Notes under the pieces: model-generated | What the model was told of the DNA's origin: nothing | Seen by the model: the letters and a program-made list of their open reading frames with translations, nothing else | Database searches by the model: none | NCBI RefSeq assembly: GCF_028294535.1 | Contig: NZ_JAQBIE010000001.1 | Span: forward strand, 124,001 to 188,000 | Source of the DNA: Paracoccus onchidii | GTDB taxonomy: Bacteria; Pseudomonadota; Alphaproteobacteria; Rhodobacterales; Rhodobacteraceae | Length of the DNA stretch: 64,000 bases | Direction of reading: 5' to 3' | Shown: positions 39,656-49,322 of the stretch, one piece after another | How the letters are laid out: the number at the start of each line of letters is the position of its first letter | Position numbering within the stretch: position 1 is the stretch's first letter | Program-made: the position numbers and the translations under genes

Positions 39656-40789
39656 TCAGTTCAGATAATCTTCCGGATCGACGCTTTCAAAGCCGCGCCG
39701 AACCTCGAAATGCACGAAGCCTGAATTGCCGGCCGTGCCTATGCCCTGGCCCGAAGATACGGTATCGCCCTTGGCGACGTTCAACCCGTCAAGACCGGTA
39801 TACACGGTCATCAAGTCCCCGCTGTGGCGCAGGACCACAATCGGCACCCCTGCAGTGTCGCGGGTAATTGCGGCGACGGTGCCGCTGCCTGCTGCCTTGA
39901 CGGCGCTGCCCGATGGCGCGGCGATGTCGATTCCTTCGTTCTTGCCCTTTTCATAGACGCGGATGATCGACCCGCTGACCGGCATCTGGAAACGACCGCT
40001 GCCGGATGCGGATGTACGGGTTGCGCCGAGATCCGTCGTCGGAGCTTCGGGGCCGGGTTCCGCCGTCGGGGTGGTTTTTTCTTCGGGCAGGGGCTCGTCT
40101 GCCGATGGGGGGCGAGGGGTCGGGCTGCCGCTGCCCGGGGCGGTGGTCGTGCTCTCGGCTTCTGTCGGTGCCTGCCCGGCCACCGGGATCATCAGGCGTT
40201 GACCCACCCGGACATTCATTGATTGAGGCAAGCCGTTCCAGCTGGCCAGATCCTGCACGCTGACACCATATTTGCGTGAGATCGACCAGGCCGTTTCACC
40301 CGCAGCCACGACATGCTGCCGCGGTTGGGCGCTTGTGGCTTGCGGTTTGGCGCTTTCGGCTGCTGTTTTGCTGGCCTCGTTGGCGAAGGGGTCGTTGACC
40401 ATACCCGGAGTGCCGGACGAGCTGCCCGCAGCCGGGCTTCCCGCGGCAACACGTCGTGGCAGGATCAGTGTCGTACCGGGCTGTAACTGGGCATCTGCGG
40501 GCAGAGCGTTATAGCTGGCCAGCTCGGCAGGGCTCAGGCCGAGGCGTGTTGCGATGGTTGTCGGTGTGTCGCCCTTGCCGGCGATTGCGACCTGATAGTT
40601 CGGAAAACTGATCACCCCGCGCGAATCCGCAGCCGGTCGCGGGGCCGCCTTGGACGCGGCCTCGGCAGTGTTCAGATTTCCCGGTACCCAGCCGCGAAGA
40701 TCGGGATCGAAGCCGCCATTGGGTCCGCATGACGCCAAGAAGGCAAGGGTGGCCGATGCACCCAGAATATGGAAATAGGTCCTGCTCAT
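39656..40789 (-). CDS. nlpD: NlpD-like LysM/M23 lipoprotein
   Basis: 377-aa envelope lipoprotein. Lipobox LAS-Cys21; two LysM peptidoglycan-binding domains (about 65-110 and 159-202); Pro-rich linker; C-terminal LytM/M23 domain (about 268-375). The metallopeptidase residues are lost: the HxxxD motif reads NEGID and the HxH/YxHL region reads VHFEVR and VYTGL, so it should be inactive. That fits NlpD/EnvC-type amidase activators in cell separation. Last gene of the surE-pcm-nlpD order known from E. coli. Confidence 0.85.
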   Translation of the reverse strand: MSRTYFHILGASATLAFLASCGPNGGFDPDLRGWVPGNLNTAEAASKAAPRPAADSRGVISFPNYQVAIAGKGDTPTTIATRLGLSPAELASYNALPADAQLQPGTTLILPRRVAAGSPAAGSSSGTPGMVNDPFANEASKTAAESAKPQATSAQPRQHVVAAGETAWSISRKYGVSVQDLASWNGLPQSMNVRVGQRLMIPVAGQAPTEAESTTTAPGSGSPTPRPPSADEPLPEEKTTPTAEPGPEAPTTDLGATRTSASGSGRFQMPVSGSIIRVYEKGKNEGIDIAAPSGSAVKAAGSGTVAAITRDTAGVPIVVLRHSGDLMTVYTGLDGLNVAKGDTVSSGQGIGTAGNSGFVHFEVRRGFESVDPEDYLN

Positions 40790-40825
40790 TCTGTCGTCCT
40801 TAACCTGCCTCTTTCCGCTTGGGGG

Positions 40826-41488
40826 TCATGTCTGTCCCAACCCCTCGACCAGCGGGACGAACCGCACCTGACGCAGTTCGTCATAATCGAATCCGCCTTC
40901 GGTCCGGGATACGCGGATCAGTGTTTGCACGGCGTCCGATTGCCCGACCGGCACCACCATGATACCGCCGATCTTGAGCTGTGCCAACAGAGGGCCGGGC
41001 GGATCCTCGGCTGCGGCGGTGACCAGAATACGATCAAATGGTGCTTGATCCGGCAGGCCCCGGGAACCATCGGCCACCTGCGCCGTGATGTTGGACAGGC
41101 CAAGATCGCGAAATATCGTTTCGGCTTCCTGCACAAGACGGCGGTGGCGGTCCACGGTATAGACACGGCGGCACAACCCCGAAAGGACAGTTGCCTGATA
41201 ACCAGAGCCGGTTCCGATTTCCAGAACGGTGTCACGCGGCCCGACATTCAGGGCCTGAGTCATCAGCCCGACGACCGAAGGCTGGCTGATCGTCTGTCCG
41301 CAGGGGATGGGAAGCGGCGTGTCCTCGTAGGCGCGATCGGAAAACTGGCCGCGCACGAACAAGCCCCGATCAATGCGCTCCATGGCGTCGAGAACGCGCG
41401 GGTCCGTCACGCCGCGCGATCGGAGCTGAAACAGAAAGCGCATCTTGCGCTCGGCAAAGCTGTCCTCGCTGTCGTCGTGTTCGCTCAT
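40826..41488 (-). CDS. pcm: Protein-L-isoaspartate O-methyltransferase
   Basis: 220-aa repair methyltransferase for isoaspartyl damage. The family motifs are [11 protein letters not shown] (pre-motif I) and [14 protein letters not shown] (motif I), both intact, unlike the paralogue at 36.5 kb. The ATG overlaps the surE stop by 4 bases. Part of the stress/stationary-phase set surE-pcm-nlpD. Confidence 0.95.
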   Translation of the reverse strand: MSEHDDSEDSFAERKMRFLFQLRSRGVTDPRVLDAMERIDRGLFVRGQFSDRAYEDTPLPIPCGQTISQPSVVGLMTQALNVGPRDTVLEIGTGSGYQATVLSGLCRRVYTVDRHRRLVQEAETIFRDLGLSNITAQVADGSRGLPDQAPFDRILVTAAAEDPPGPLLAQLKIGGIMVVPVGQSDAVQTLIRVSRTEGGFDYDELRQVRFVPLVEGLGQT

Positions 41489-42318
41489 CCCGCGTCGCTA
41501 TTCATTGGCTGACGAAATGACGCAATCGCGCCGTTCAGCGCATCGCCCAGACGTTCAAGCGAGTTGTGGCAGGTCAGATCCGCGCGCATCGGCGTCACCG
41601 AGACATAGCCTGACAGATTGGCGGTCACATCGCTGTTTTCAGCGGCCGACGCCTGCTGGGATCCGCCCGAAACCCACATGAAACGTCGACCGTTCGGCGC
41701 GGTGTAGGGAACAACGCCAAAGCTGGATCCGCGCCGACGCCCTTGCGGGGTCACGCGCAGCCCCTGAACATCCGCTGCCGGGACCGGCGGGAAGTTCACG
41801 TTGTAGAACAGGCGGAAATCGGCATCGGATTCCCAATCTCCGTGGTCCAGCAGGCTGCGGATCACGGCGGCGCCATGCTGACGCGACGCTTCGAAGGGAT
41901 CCTCCAGATCAGCGGTCTTGGGGCCAAGATATTGCGAAAGGGCGATGGCGGGCAGGCCTTGCAGCGCCGCCTCCATCGCGCCACCGATCGTGCCGGAATA
42001 CATGACATTTTCGCCGGCATTGTTGCCGCGGTTCACCCCTGACAGCACCAGATCGGGACGGTTGTCCTTCAAGATGTCCGAGATCGCGGCCAGAACGCAA
42101 TCTGCAGGGCTGCCCTCGGCGGCAAAGCGGCGTTCGCCAAGGCGCGCCACCATGGTGGGGTGGGAATAGCTGATGCAATGTGCGACGCCGGATTGCTCGA
42201 ACGCGGGGGCCACTGTCCAGACCTCACCGTCAGGGCCGGCCAGCTCGGCCGCGATCTCGCCCAGAACCTCCAGGCCCGGGGCGTTGATTCCGTCGTCATT
42301 GGTGATAAGTATGCGCAT
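41485..42318 (-). CDS. surE: 5'/3'-nucleotidase SurE
   Basis: 277-aa phosphatase with the metal motif [14 protein letters not shown] (Asp8, Asp9) and the [25 protein letters not shown]... core starting at about residue 95. Broad nucleotidase/exopolyphosphatase activity in this family. First gene of a surE-pcm-nlpD operon, all tightly spaced; rpoS, which follows nlpD in E. coli, is not present here (nor in alphaproteobacteria generally). Confidence 0.96.
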   Translation of the reverse strand: MRILITNDDGINAPGLEVLGEIAAELAGPDGEVWTVAPAFEQSGVAHCISYSHPTMVARLGERRFAAEGSPADCVLAAISDILKDNRPDLVLSGVNRGNNAGENVMYSGTIGGAMEAALQGLPAIALSQYLGPKTADLEDPFEASRQHGAAVIRSLLDHGDWESDADFRLFYNVNFPPVPAADVQGLRVTPQGRRRGSSFGVVPYTAPNGRRFMWVSGGSQQASAAENSDVTANLSGYVSVTPMRADLTCHNSLERLGDALNGAIASFRQPMNSDAG

Positions 42319-42489
42319 GTCAGCCCCGCAGCCCGATTGCCAGCCCGGCAGTTCATCTGCCCGCTATGATCATGTCTTGCTTAGCGATCTGCAGGACGCG
42401 CTTCAACCCGTTCACCATAGGTTGGAAACCGGTTTGACGCGCCATGCTGTGCGTTGCATGGTTCCGCAAACGAAAAAGTGGCGCGCGCG

Positions 42490-43404
42490 ATGCAAATCTA
42501 CCTTCCCATTGCCGAGGTTTCGGTCAATGCGTTCACCCTGACCGGTCTTGGCGGGCTGGTCGGGCTGATGAGCGGGCTTTTCGGTGTTGGCGGCGGTTTC
42601 CTGATCACGCCGCTGCTGTTTTTTATCGGCATTCCGCCCGCGATTGCGGTTGCGACCGGTGCGAACCAGGTTGTCGCGTCGTCGGTGTCCGGTGTGTTGG
42701 CCCATGTCAAACGCAAGACCGTCGACTTCCGAATGGGGGGTGTGTTGCTGGCGGGTGGCCTTGTCGGGTCATGGATGGGGGTCTGGGTCTTTACCATCCT
42801 GCAAGAGGTCGGCCAGGTCGATCTGGTCGTGCAGCTTTGCTACGTGGTCTTCCTGGGGCTGATCGGGGCGATGATGTTGCAGGAAAGCCTGCGCGCCCTG
42901 CGCAGATCCAAGAACCCGACCTATCGCAAGCGCCTGCACCAGCACATGTGGGTTCATCGTTGGCCCGTCAAGATGAAGTTTCGTTCCTCGGGGCTGTATA
43001 TCAGCATCTTTCCCCCGCTGATGGTCGGGGTCGCAGTCGGCGTGCTGGCCGCGATCATGGGCGTTGGCGGCGGATTTATCATGGTGCCGGCGATGATCTA
43101 TTTGCTTGGCATGCCGACCAAGGTCGTTGTCGGCACCTCTTTGTTTCAGATCACATTCGTCACCGCGTTCACGACCCTGATGCACGCGATCAGTTACAAT
43201 ACCGTCGATATCATGTTGGCGGTGCTGTTGATTGTCGGCGGGGTGATCGGTGCGCAGATCGGCACGACACTGGGCGCTAAGCTGAGGGCCGAACAGCTGC
43301 GAATCCTGCTGGCTTTGCTGGTGCTTCTTGTTTGCGGCAAGCTGGCGCTGGATCTGTTCCTGCGGCCAGACGAGCTGTATTCGATCAGCGTGGGAGAGCG
43401 GTGA
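42490..43404 (+). CDS. TauE/SafE (TSUP) family sulfite exporter-like permease
   Basis: 304-aa membrane protein with about 8-9 helices and two internal halves, each marked by a GVGGGF motif (residues 32-37 and about 194-199). TSUP members export sulfite or sulfoacetate after taurine breakdown, or take up other organosulfur/thiosulfate compounds. The start at 42490 (MQIYLPIAEV) is preferred; an upstream TTG gives a hydrophilic leader. The next gene overlaps by one base (TGATG). Neighbours do not identify the sulfur source. Confidence 0.85.
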   Translation: MQIYLPIAEVSVNAFTLTGLGGLVGLMSGLFGVGGGFLITPLLFFIGIPPAIAVATGANQVVASSVSGVLAHVKRKTVDFRMGGVLLAGGLVGSWMGVWVFTILQEVGQVDLVVQLCYVVFLGLIGAMMLQESLRALRRSKNPTYRKRLHQHMWVHRWPVKMKFRSSGLYISIFPPLMVGVAVGVLAAIMGVGGGFIMVPAMIYLLGMPTKVVVGTSLFQITFVTAFTTLMHAISYNTVDIMLAVLLIVGGVIGAQIGTTLGAKLRAEQLRILLALLVLLVCGKLALDLFLRPDELYSISVGER

Positions 43405-44285
43405 TGCGTGGATTGTTCGCAGTCGCGATGTCGCTGTGTCTTTGTGGCGGGGCTGCATTGGCGCAGCAGGGCGCTGGATCGACGGTGCCGCTGGAATCCG
43501 CCGATCAGGGCTATCCGCTTTACCCGCATCCCGGTCTTGCCCGGGTGGAACCGATCGAGACCCGGCATACGCCGCCCGAGCAGGTCGTTGCCGGGCTGTC
43601 GCGGGATTCCGTCGCCATCACGGCCAGTTTCGATGGCTCGGAAATCTTGATCTATGGCGCGGTCAAGCGCGAAACGCCGATTCCCGAAGGTGACCCGTTG
43701 CAGGTCGTTGTGACGGTCGAGGCACCCGCCCAGCCTTTGACGATCTGGCGCAAGGATCGCAAGGTCGGTATCTGGATCAACTCTGAAAGCGTGGATGTCG
43801 GCGCTGCGCCCGGGTTTTATGCGGTTGCGACCAGTGGTCCGCTGGACGACATCCTGGACCCGGCCTTTGACAACCGTTATCGGATTTCGCTGCCCCTCGC
43901 GTTGCGCGCCTTTGGGGGCGAGGTGAATGTTGACGACGTTGTGCCATATACCGAGGCACTGGTGCGGTTGCGCACGCAAAACGGCCTTTACAGGCTGGAC
44001 GAAGGCAGCGTGAAGGTTGTGGATCAGACGTTGTTTCGCGCCGATGTGCGTCTGCCGGCCAATCTGATCGAAGGGAATTACAAGACACGGATCTTCCTGC
44101 TGCGCGGCGGAGAGGTTGTCGATATGTATCTGGCCCCGATCGAGGTGCGCAAAGTCGGGCTTGAGCGTTGGTTGTACCGCCTGGCATTCGACCAGCCGCT
44201 GATCTATGGGTTGATGTCCTTGCTGGTGGCCGTTGCCGCCGGTTGGGGCGCATCCGAGGCATTCAGAAAGCTGCGTCGGGCCTGA
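43404..44285 (+). CDS. TIGR02186 family periplasmic membrane protein
   Basis: 293-aa protein with a signal peptide (MRGLFAVAMSLCLCGGAALA), a periplasmic domain of beta strands, and one C-terminal membrane helix (about residues 264-285, PLIYGLMSLLVAVAAGWGA). This build and the position next to a TSUP transporter match the TIGR02186 family of alphaproteobacteria, whose function is not known to me. The one-base overlap with the permease suggests the two form a unit, perhaps a periplasmic partner that gates or supplies it. Confidence 0.8.
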   Translation: MRGLFAVAMSLCLCGGAALAQQGAGSTVPLESADQGYPLYPHPGLARVEPIETRHTPPEQVVAGLSRDSVAITASFDGSEILIYGAVKRETPIPEGDPLQVVVTVEAPAQPLTIWRKDRKVGIWINSESVDVGAAPGFYAVATSGPLDDILDPAFDNRYRISLPLALRAFGGEVNVDDVVPYTEALVRLRTQNGLYRLDEGSVKVVDQTLFRADVRLPANLIEGNYKTRIFLLRGGEVVDMYLAPIEVRKVGLERWLYRLAFDQPLIYGLMSLLVAVAAGWGASEAFRKLRRA

Positions 44286-44341
44286 TCCGCTTTGGTGCCT
44301 GCCGGGCACGGCTGGGGCAGGCTGGTCAGGTTTGAAATGCG

Positions 44342-44370
44342 ACGGGCCTTGCGCCATGCGCAAGGCCCGT
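44342..44370. terminator. Bidirectional terminator hairpin
   Basis: 13-bp perfect stem ACGGGCCTTGCGC / GCGCAAGGCCCGT with a CAT loop, between the convergent TIGR02186 and mcl1 genes. No strong T-run. Confidence 0.65.
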
Positions 44371-44426
44371 GCCCTCCCACGTCGCGGTGCCTATCCCTCC
44401 ACTGATCGGCGCCGCTTGTGTGTTCC

Positions 44427-45386
44427 TTACTGGCCGTCGATCATTTCGGCTTGGCGGACGATGACCTCGGCCTGCTTGATCGAGGCGATGTCGACCAACC
44501 GACCCTTGTATACGGTTGCACCAGCACCCGAACGCTTGGCGTCCTCCATCGCGGCCAGAATTTCGCGCGCCTCGGTCACAGCGGCCTCGGAAGGCGAGAA
44601 TATCTCGTTCGCCAAGGCGATCTGGGACGGGTGAATGGCCCATTTTCCGACCATGCCCAAGGTGGCCGAACGGCGTGCCTGGGCGCGGAACCCTTCGTCA
44701 TCCTTGAAATCGCCGAAAGGTCCGTCGACCGGCAGCAACCCATGCGTCCGGCAGGCGGCGACGATATTGGTCTGCGCCCAATGCCAGGGATCGGACCAGT
44801 ATTTCCGGCCCTCATGATGCATGTAATAGTTTTCCTGCGTGCCGCCGATACCTGTGGTCGCCATGCCCATCGAGGCGGCGAAATCCGCGGCGCCAAGGCT
44901 GATGGCCTGCAGGCGGGGCGAGGCGGCGGCGATATCCTCGACATGGCAGATGCCGGCCGCGGTTTCGATGATGGCTTCGAAATTGATGCGCTTGCTACGC
45001 CCTTTTGCGGCCTCGATGGCGCTGACAAGTGCATCGACCGCATAGATGTCACTGGCATTTCCCGCTTTCGGGATCATGATCTGATCCAAGCGTTCGCCTG
45101 CCTGTTCCAGCAAATCGACCACATCGCGATACCAGAACGGGGTATCAAGGCCGTTGATGCGCACCGAAAGGGTCTTGTCACCCCAATCGACATCATTGAT
45201 GGCGGCAATGGTGTTGCGCCGCGCCTTGTCCTTGTCATCGGGCGCGACCGAATCTTCCAGATCGATATTGATCACATCCGCAGCCGAGCCCGCCATTTTT
45301 TCAAACAGCCCATCACGAGAGCCCGGGCCAAACAGCTGACAGCGGTTCAGGCGGGCAGGGGGCAGAGGCTGGGTGCGGAAGCTCAT
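44427..45386 (-). CDS. mcl1: L-malyl-CoA/beta-methylmalyl-CoA lyase
   Basis: 319-aa CitE-like lyase. The start at 45386 (MSFRTQPLPPARLNRCQLF) has the site AAGGA. Blocks such as INIDLEDSVAPDDK and GIGGTQENYYMHHEG match Mcl1 of Rhodobacter, which splits malyl-CoA to glyoxylate and acetyl-CoA and beta-methylmalyl-CoA to glyoxylate and propionyl-CoA. This implies the ethylmalonyl-CoA pathway for acetyl-CoA assimilation, consistent with Rhodobacterales. The other pathway genes are elsewhere. Confidence 0.93.
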   Translation of the reverse strand: MSFRTQPLPPARLNRCQLFGPGSRDGLFEKMAGSAADVINIDLEDSVAPDDKDKARRNTIAAINDVDWGDKTLSVRINGLDTPFWYRDVVDLLEQAGERLDQIMIPKAGNASDIYAVDALVSAIEAAKGRSKRINFEAIIETAAGICHVEDIAAASPRLQAISLGAADFAASMGMATTGIGGTQENYYMHHEGRKYWSDPWHWAQTNIVAACRTHGLLPVDGPFGDFKDDEGFRAQARRSATLGMVGKWAIHPSQIALANEIFSPSEAAVTEAREILAAMEDAKRSGAGATVYKGRLVDIASIKQAEVIVRQAEMIDGQ

Positions 45387-45543
45387 TGCTGATCCTTGCT
45401 TCGGAACGAAACGATGTTGCGCAAGCATTAGCGCAGCATTTCTGGCGCATCAAGCATGGATTGCGTACCATCGCATGCCACGGCCATGCTTGACGCAGCG
45501 CCACTTTCGGCGCAGTTCCTGTGCAACTTGCCGGAAGAAAAGG

Positions 45544-46410
45544 ATGAGGACGGTGCGGACAGTCTATGTGAATGGCGAATTTGTTTCGGAAGATCAGGCG
45601 CATGTGTCGATTTTCGATCGCGGCTTCCTGATGGCGGACGGGGTTTACGAAGTCGTCAGCGTGCTTGACGCGAAACTGCTGGATTTTCCGGGGCATCTGG
45701 CCCGCCTCAAGCGTTCGCTGGAGGCGCTGGAAATCGCGAATCCGCTTGAGGATGATGAATATCTGTCCGTTCACCGAGAACTGGTTGCGCGCAACGGGAT
45801 CACCGACGGTCTGGTCTATCTGCAGGTGACGCGCGGCAATCCCGGCGATCGCGATTTTGCCTATCCGGCCGCCGAAACACCCCAGACGGTGGTGATGTTT
45901 ACCCAGGCCAAGCCGGGCCTTGCAGATGCGCCCGCAGCGCGCACGGGATGGAAGGTCATCACCACCGAGGATCTGCGCTGGCACCGCCGCGACATCAAGA
46001 CCGTGCAGCTTCTTTTCCCGTCGATGGCGAAGATGGAGGCCAAGGCAAAGGGTGCCGATGATGCATGGCTGGTCGAGGACGGAAAGGTGACCGAGGGCAC
46101 CTCGAACAACGCCTATATCGTCAAGGGCGGCAAGATTATCACCCGTCAGCTCAGCCACGACATCCTGCATGGGATCACGCGGGCCGCCGTGCTGCGTTTT
46201 GCGCGCGAAGCGCAGATGCAGGTCGAGGAACGCAGCTTTACCATCGAAGAGGCGCAGGATGCGGATGAGGCATTCGTGACCTCGGCATCGGCCTTTGTCA
46301 TGCCCGTCGTCGAGATTGACGGCGCATCGGTCGGGGACGGCAAGGTCGGGCATGTCGCGACGCGTCTGCGCGAAATCTATCTGGACGAAAGCCGCAAGAC
46401 AGCCGTCTAG
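45544..46410 (+). CDS. dat: D-amino-acid aminotransferase
   Basis: 288-aa PLP fold-type IV transaminase. The start at 45544 has the site GGAAG; a GTG 9 bp later would give a shorter but less well-placed start. The PLP lysine is Lys152 in RRDIKTVQ, and the TEGTSNN motif (phosphate binding) is intact. D-alanine/D-glutamate exchange for the cell wall is the usual role. Divergent from mcl1. Confidence 0.9.
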   Translation: MRTVRTVYVNGEFVSEDQAHVSIFDRGFLMADGVYEVVSVLDAKLLDFPGHLARLKRSLEALEIANPLEDDEYLSVHRELVARNGITDGLVYLQVTRGNPGDRDFAYPAAETPQTVVMFTQAKPGLADAPAARTGWKVITTEDLRWHRRDIKTVQLLFPSMAKMEAKAKGADDAWLVEDGKVTEGTSNNAYIVKGGKIITRQLSHDILHGITRAAVLRFAREAQMQVEERSFTIEEAQDADEAFVTSASAFVMPVVEIDGASVGDGKVGHVATRLREIYLDESRKTAV

Positions 46411-46434
46411 CCTGTGGTCAATGCCATGCCGCGA

Positions 46435-47175
46435 TCACAGCCCGGTCGCGGCAAGCACCCTGTTCATGACGGGGGCCAGCCGGCTGGCCCATTCCGTTTG
46501 CCCATCCGGTGTGGCGATCAGGTCGTTGCGTAGCTCGATCAGCACATTCGGACGTCCATAGGGCAGGGCATGACGGTCGATGGAATCGCCGGCAAGATGC
46601 CCTGTATAGGGTTGGTTTTCGCCGGTAACCCATCCTTCATCGCGACAGGCCTGCACCAGCGCCGGGCCCAGCCTCGCATCGCGATGCGAATACAGAATGC
46701 CGACCTGCCAGGGCCGCGGGGGGCGGCCGCGCAGCTGTGGCGTGAAGCTGTGAACGGCACAGATACAGCGGGCCGGATGTTGCGCGGCGATCTGTTCCAG
46801 CGCCCGGTGATAGGGGCGGTGCAGGCGGTCAAGCCGGGTTTCGCGTTCTGCGTGGTCGGCATGTTTATTGGCGGGTATGACCGTTCCGTCATACAGGCGC
46901 ATCAACAGGGTCGGGTCGTCTTCCCCGCGATTCGGATCGATGACCAACCGCGAGAATTGCGACAGAATCGCCGGTGCATCCAGTCGATCGGCAAGCATTT
47001 CGGCCAGGCCCGCGGCTCCGACGTCATAGGCGATGTGGCGCGCCATGTCCGATGCGGAAATGCCCAGATCTCCGTTGTTGATCCAGTCCGGAACCCGGTT
47101 GCTGGCGTGATCGCAGGTGATCAGCCAGCGAGAGGGCCGGCCTTCGCCATAACTGCGAAAAGCGTGCTGTGTCAT
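46435..47175 (-). CDS. N-formylglutamate amidohydrolase family protein
   Basis: 246-aa zinc hydrolase of the HutG/FGase family. The start at 47175 has AAGGA upstream; an ATG 18 bp earlier is in frame. The CDHASNRVP motif (residues 21-29) is the family metal-binding start, and SRLVIDPNRGEDDP follows as in the family. Converges with the transaminase. It could release formate from N-formylglutamate in histidine breakdown, but no hut gene is nearby and paralogues act on other amides. Confidence 0.85.
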   Translation of the reverse strand: MTQHAFRSYGEGRPSRWLITCDHASNRVPDWINNGDLGISASDMARHIAYDVGAAGLAEMLADRLDAPAILSQFSRLVIDPNRGEDDPTLLMRLYDGTVIPANKHADHAERETRLDRLHRPYHRALEQIAAQHPARCICAVHSFTPQLRGRPPRPWQVGILYSHRDARLGPALVQACRDEGWVTGENQPYTGHLAGDSIDRHALPYGRPNVLIELRNDLIATPDGQTEWASRLAPVMNRVLAATGL

Positions 47176-47288
47176 TCGCGCGTCATCCTTCATGTCGCAG
47201 GCTGTCTATGCCACACAAGTGGCAGACGCCAGTTGCCGTTGGGGCACGGTTGTGGCATTGGTAGCGCTAAAAGTTAGGGACGGCACGG

Positions 47289-48734
47289 ATGAGACGACAT
47301 CGCAATGTGAAAATCGTGGCAACCTTGGGGCCCGCCTCAAGCAGCAAGGAGATGATCCGCTCGTTGTTCGAGGCGGGGGCCGATGTGTTCCGCCTGAACA
47401 TGAGCCATGGCAGCCATGAGGACCATCGCGAACGCCATGCCGCGATCCGCGAGATCGAGGCGGAAACGGGGCGCCCGATCGCCATTCTGGCGGATTTGCA
47501 AGGCCCCAAGCTGCGCGTCGGTCAGTTCGCGCAGGGCGGTCATGATCTGGAGGTCGGGGCATCCTTCCGGTTCGATCTGGATGAGACAGCGGGTGATGCA
47601 GCCCGTGTGCAACTGCCCCATCCCGAAATTTTCCAGGCATTGACCAAGGGCAGTGAGCTGCTGGTCAATGACGGCAAGATCCGCCTGACGGTGGATGAAT
47701 GCGGCGCCGATTTCGCCGAATGCACCGTCACCGTCGGCGGCACGATTTCCGATCGCAAGGGCGTGAATGTGCCGGACGTGGTGCTGCCTTTGGCCGCGCT
47801 GTCCGACAAGGATCGTTCGGATCTGGAATTTGCCTGCGAGCTGGGCGTGGACTGGCTGGCATTGTCGTTCGTGCAACGCGCCGAAGACGTTGAAGAGGCC
47901 AAGCAGCTGGCCAAAGGGCGTGCGGCGGTCCTGTCCAAGATCGAAAAACCCGCCGCTGTGCGTGCCTTTGACGAAATTCTGAAAGCGTCGGATGGCATCA
48001 TGGTTGCGCGTGGCGATCTGGGCGTCGAACTGCCGGTTCATTCCGTTCCGCCGATCCAGAAACGTCTGGTGCGGGCCTGCCGCGCAGCAGCCAAGCCTGT
48101 CATCGTTGCCACGCAGATGCTGGAATCGATGATCGAAAGCCCGATGCCGACGCGCGCCGAGGTCAGCGATGTCGCAAATGCCATCTACGAGGGCACCGAC
48201 GCCGTCATGCTGTCGGCTGAAAGCGCCGCGGGTTCATTCCCGATCGAGGCGGTGAACACGATGGACAGCGTTGCCCGTTCGGTCGAGGCCGATGCAAACT
48301 ATCGCGCCATCCTCGAGGCGTCACGCAGCGCCAAGCTGCACAGCGTGGCCGATGCGATAGTCACCGCGGCCCGCGAAATTGCCGAAACCACGGATATTGC
48401 GGCGATCTGCGCATTTACCCAATCCGGCACAACCGTCAGTCTGGTGGCACGTGAACGTCCTCGCGTTCCGATTTTGGCCATGAGCCCGGTGGAAACGGTG
48501 CTGCGGCGGATGTGCCTGACATGGGGAACCCACTGCGTTCAGACGCCGCGTCTGCATCGCTTCAAGGAAGCGGTGGTCAATTCGGCCCGCGCGGCCCGCG
48601 ACTTTGGCTTTGCCGATGAAACCCGGCAGGTCGTGTTGATGGCGGGTGTGCCGTTCAATGTGCCCGGAACAACGAACATCCTGCGCATCACCCCCTGTGA
48701 CGAGCGGTTGATTTTCGCATCGGATCCGGAATAA
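47289..48734 (+). CDS. pyk: Pyruvate kinase
   Basis: 481-aa glycolytic kinase. Motifs KIVATLGPASSS (start), GDLGVELP, the ESMIESPMPTRAEVSDVANAI segment split across two helices, and the C-terminal AICAFTQSG domain are intact. Family length and full A/B/C domain order. Followed on the same strand by a small membrane protein. Confidence 0.98.
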   Translation: MRRHRNVKIVATLGPASSSKEMIRSLFEAGADVFRLNMSHGSHEDHRERHAAIREIEAETGRPIAILADLQGPKLRVGQFAQGGHDLEVGASFRFDLDETAGDAARVQLPHPEIFQALTKGSELLVNDGKIRLTVDECGADFAECTVTVGGTISDRKGVNVPDVVLPLAALSDKDRSDLEFACELGVDWLALSFVQRAEDVEEAKQLAKGRAAVLSKIEKPAAVRAFDEILKASDGIMVARGDLGVELPVHSVPPIQKRLVRACRAAAKPVIVATQMLESMIESPMPTRAEVSDVANAIYEGTDAVMLSAESAAGSFPIEAVNTMDSVARSVEADANYRAILEASRSAKLHSVADAIVTAAREIAETTDIAAICAFTQSGTTVSLVARERPRVPILAMSPVETVLRRMCLTWGTHCVQTPRLHRFKEAVVNSARAARDFGFADETRQVVLMAGVPFNVPGTTNILRITPCDERLIFASDPE

Positions 48735-48767
48735 ACCCGCATATCGAAACGAGAACGGGTCGCATCC

Positions 48768-48998
48768 ATGTCCGATTACCTTTTGCTGGGCGGAACCGCG
48801 CTTTGCGTGATTTCGGTGCTGCTGGCCGTGGTCCAGCTTTTGCGTCTGGAACCGCCGCGCGCGGCGGTGATCACCCTTATCGTGGGGATCGTGATGCTGT
48901 TTGCCGGGGCCTATTTCGGGCCTGCGCAATTCAGCCCGCAGGAAATCCTGTCGGCCTGGTCGCGGATCACGGCCGAAGCGACCGGAAATGCGCCCTGA
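48768..48998 (+). CDS. Small two-helix membrane protein
   Basis: 76-aa protein with two membrane segments (about 3-25 and 33-52) and a short acidic tail. It follows pyk by 33 bp. No motif recognised. Similar tiny membrane proteins are often found downstream of pyk in Rhodobacterales, but I cannot give a function. Confidence 0.6.
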   Translation: MSDYLLLGGTALCVISVLLAVVQLLRLEPPRAAVITLIVGIVMLFAGAYFGPAQFSPQEILSAWSRITAEATGNAP

Positions 48999-49002
48999 GG
49001 AC

Positions 49003-49031
49003 TTGTCAATTCCGTAGCGCGCCTGTATAGG
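49003..49031 (+). promoter_or_regulatory. Promoter of rpmI-rplT
   Basis: -35 TTGTCA, exact 17-bp spacer, -10 TATAGG. An 8-bp inverted repeat AGCGCGCC / GGCGCGCT (49016-49023 and 49031-49038) straddles the -10 box. Leader to the rpmI ATG is about 70 nt, long enough for L20 autoregulation. Confidence 0.75.
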
Positions 49032-49106
49032 GCGCGCTTCCAATCCGTGCGGCCGGCCAATCTGGCATTGCCGAGTCGCGCGTTCACTCTGATGAAGGAG
49101 ACGAAA

Positions 49107-49307
49107 ATGCCGAAGATGAAGACCAAAGCGGCCGCAAAAAAGCGGTTCTCGTTCACGGCTTCGGGCAAGGTGAAATCGGGTCAGGCAGGCAAGCGCCACG
49201 GCATGATCAAACGCACCACCAAGTTCATTCGCGACGCACGCGGCACCACCGTTCTTTCCGAAGCGGATGCCAAGATCGTCAAGAAATACATGCCCTATAA
49301 CCGCTGA
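49107..49307 (+). CDS. rpmI: Ribosomal protein L35
   Basis: 66-aa basic protein. The start [17 protein letters not shown] is the L35 signature, ending in KKYMPYNR. Precedes rplT by 15 bp, the conserved order. infC, normally upstream, is absent here. Confidence 0.98.
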   Translation: MPKMKTKAAAKKRFSFTASGKVKSGQAGKRHGMIKRTTKFIRDARGTTVLSEADAKIVKKYMPYNR

Positions 49308-49322
49308 TCCGAGGACTGACAC

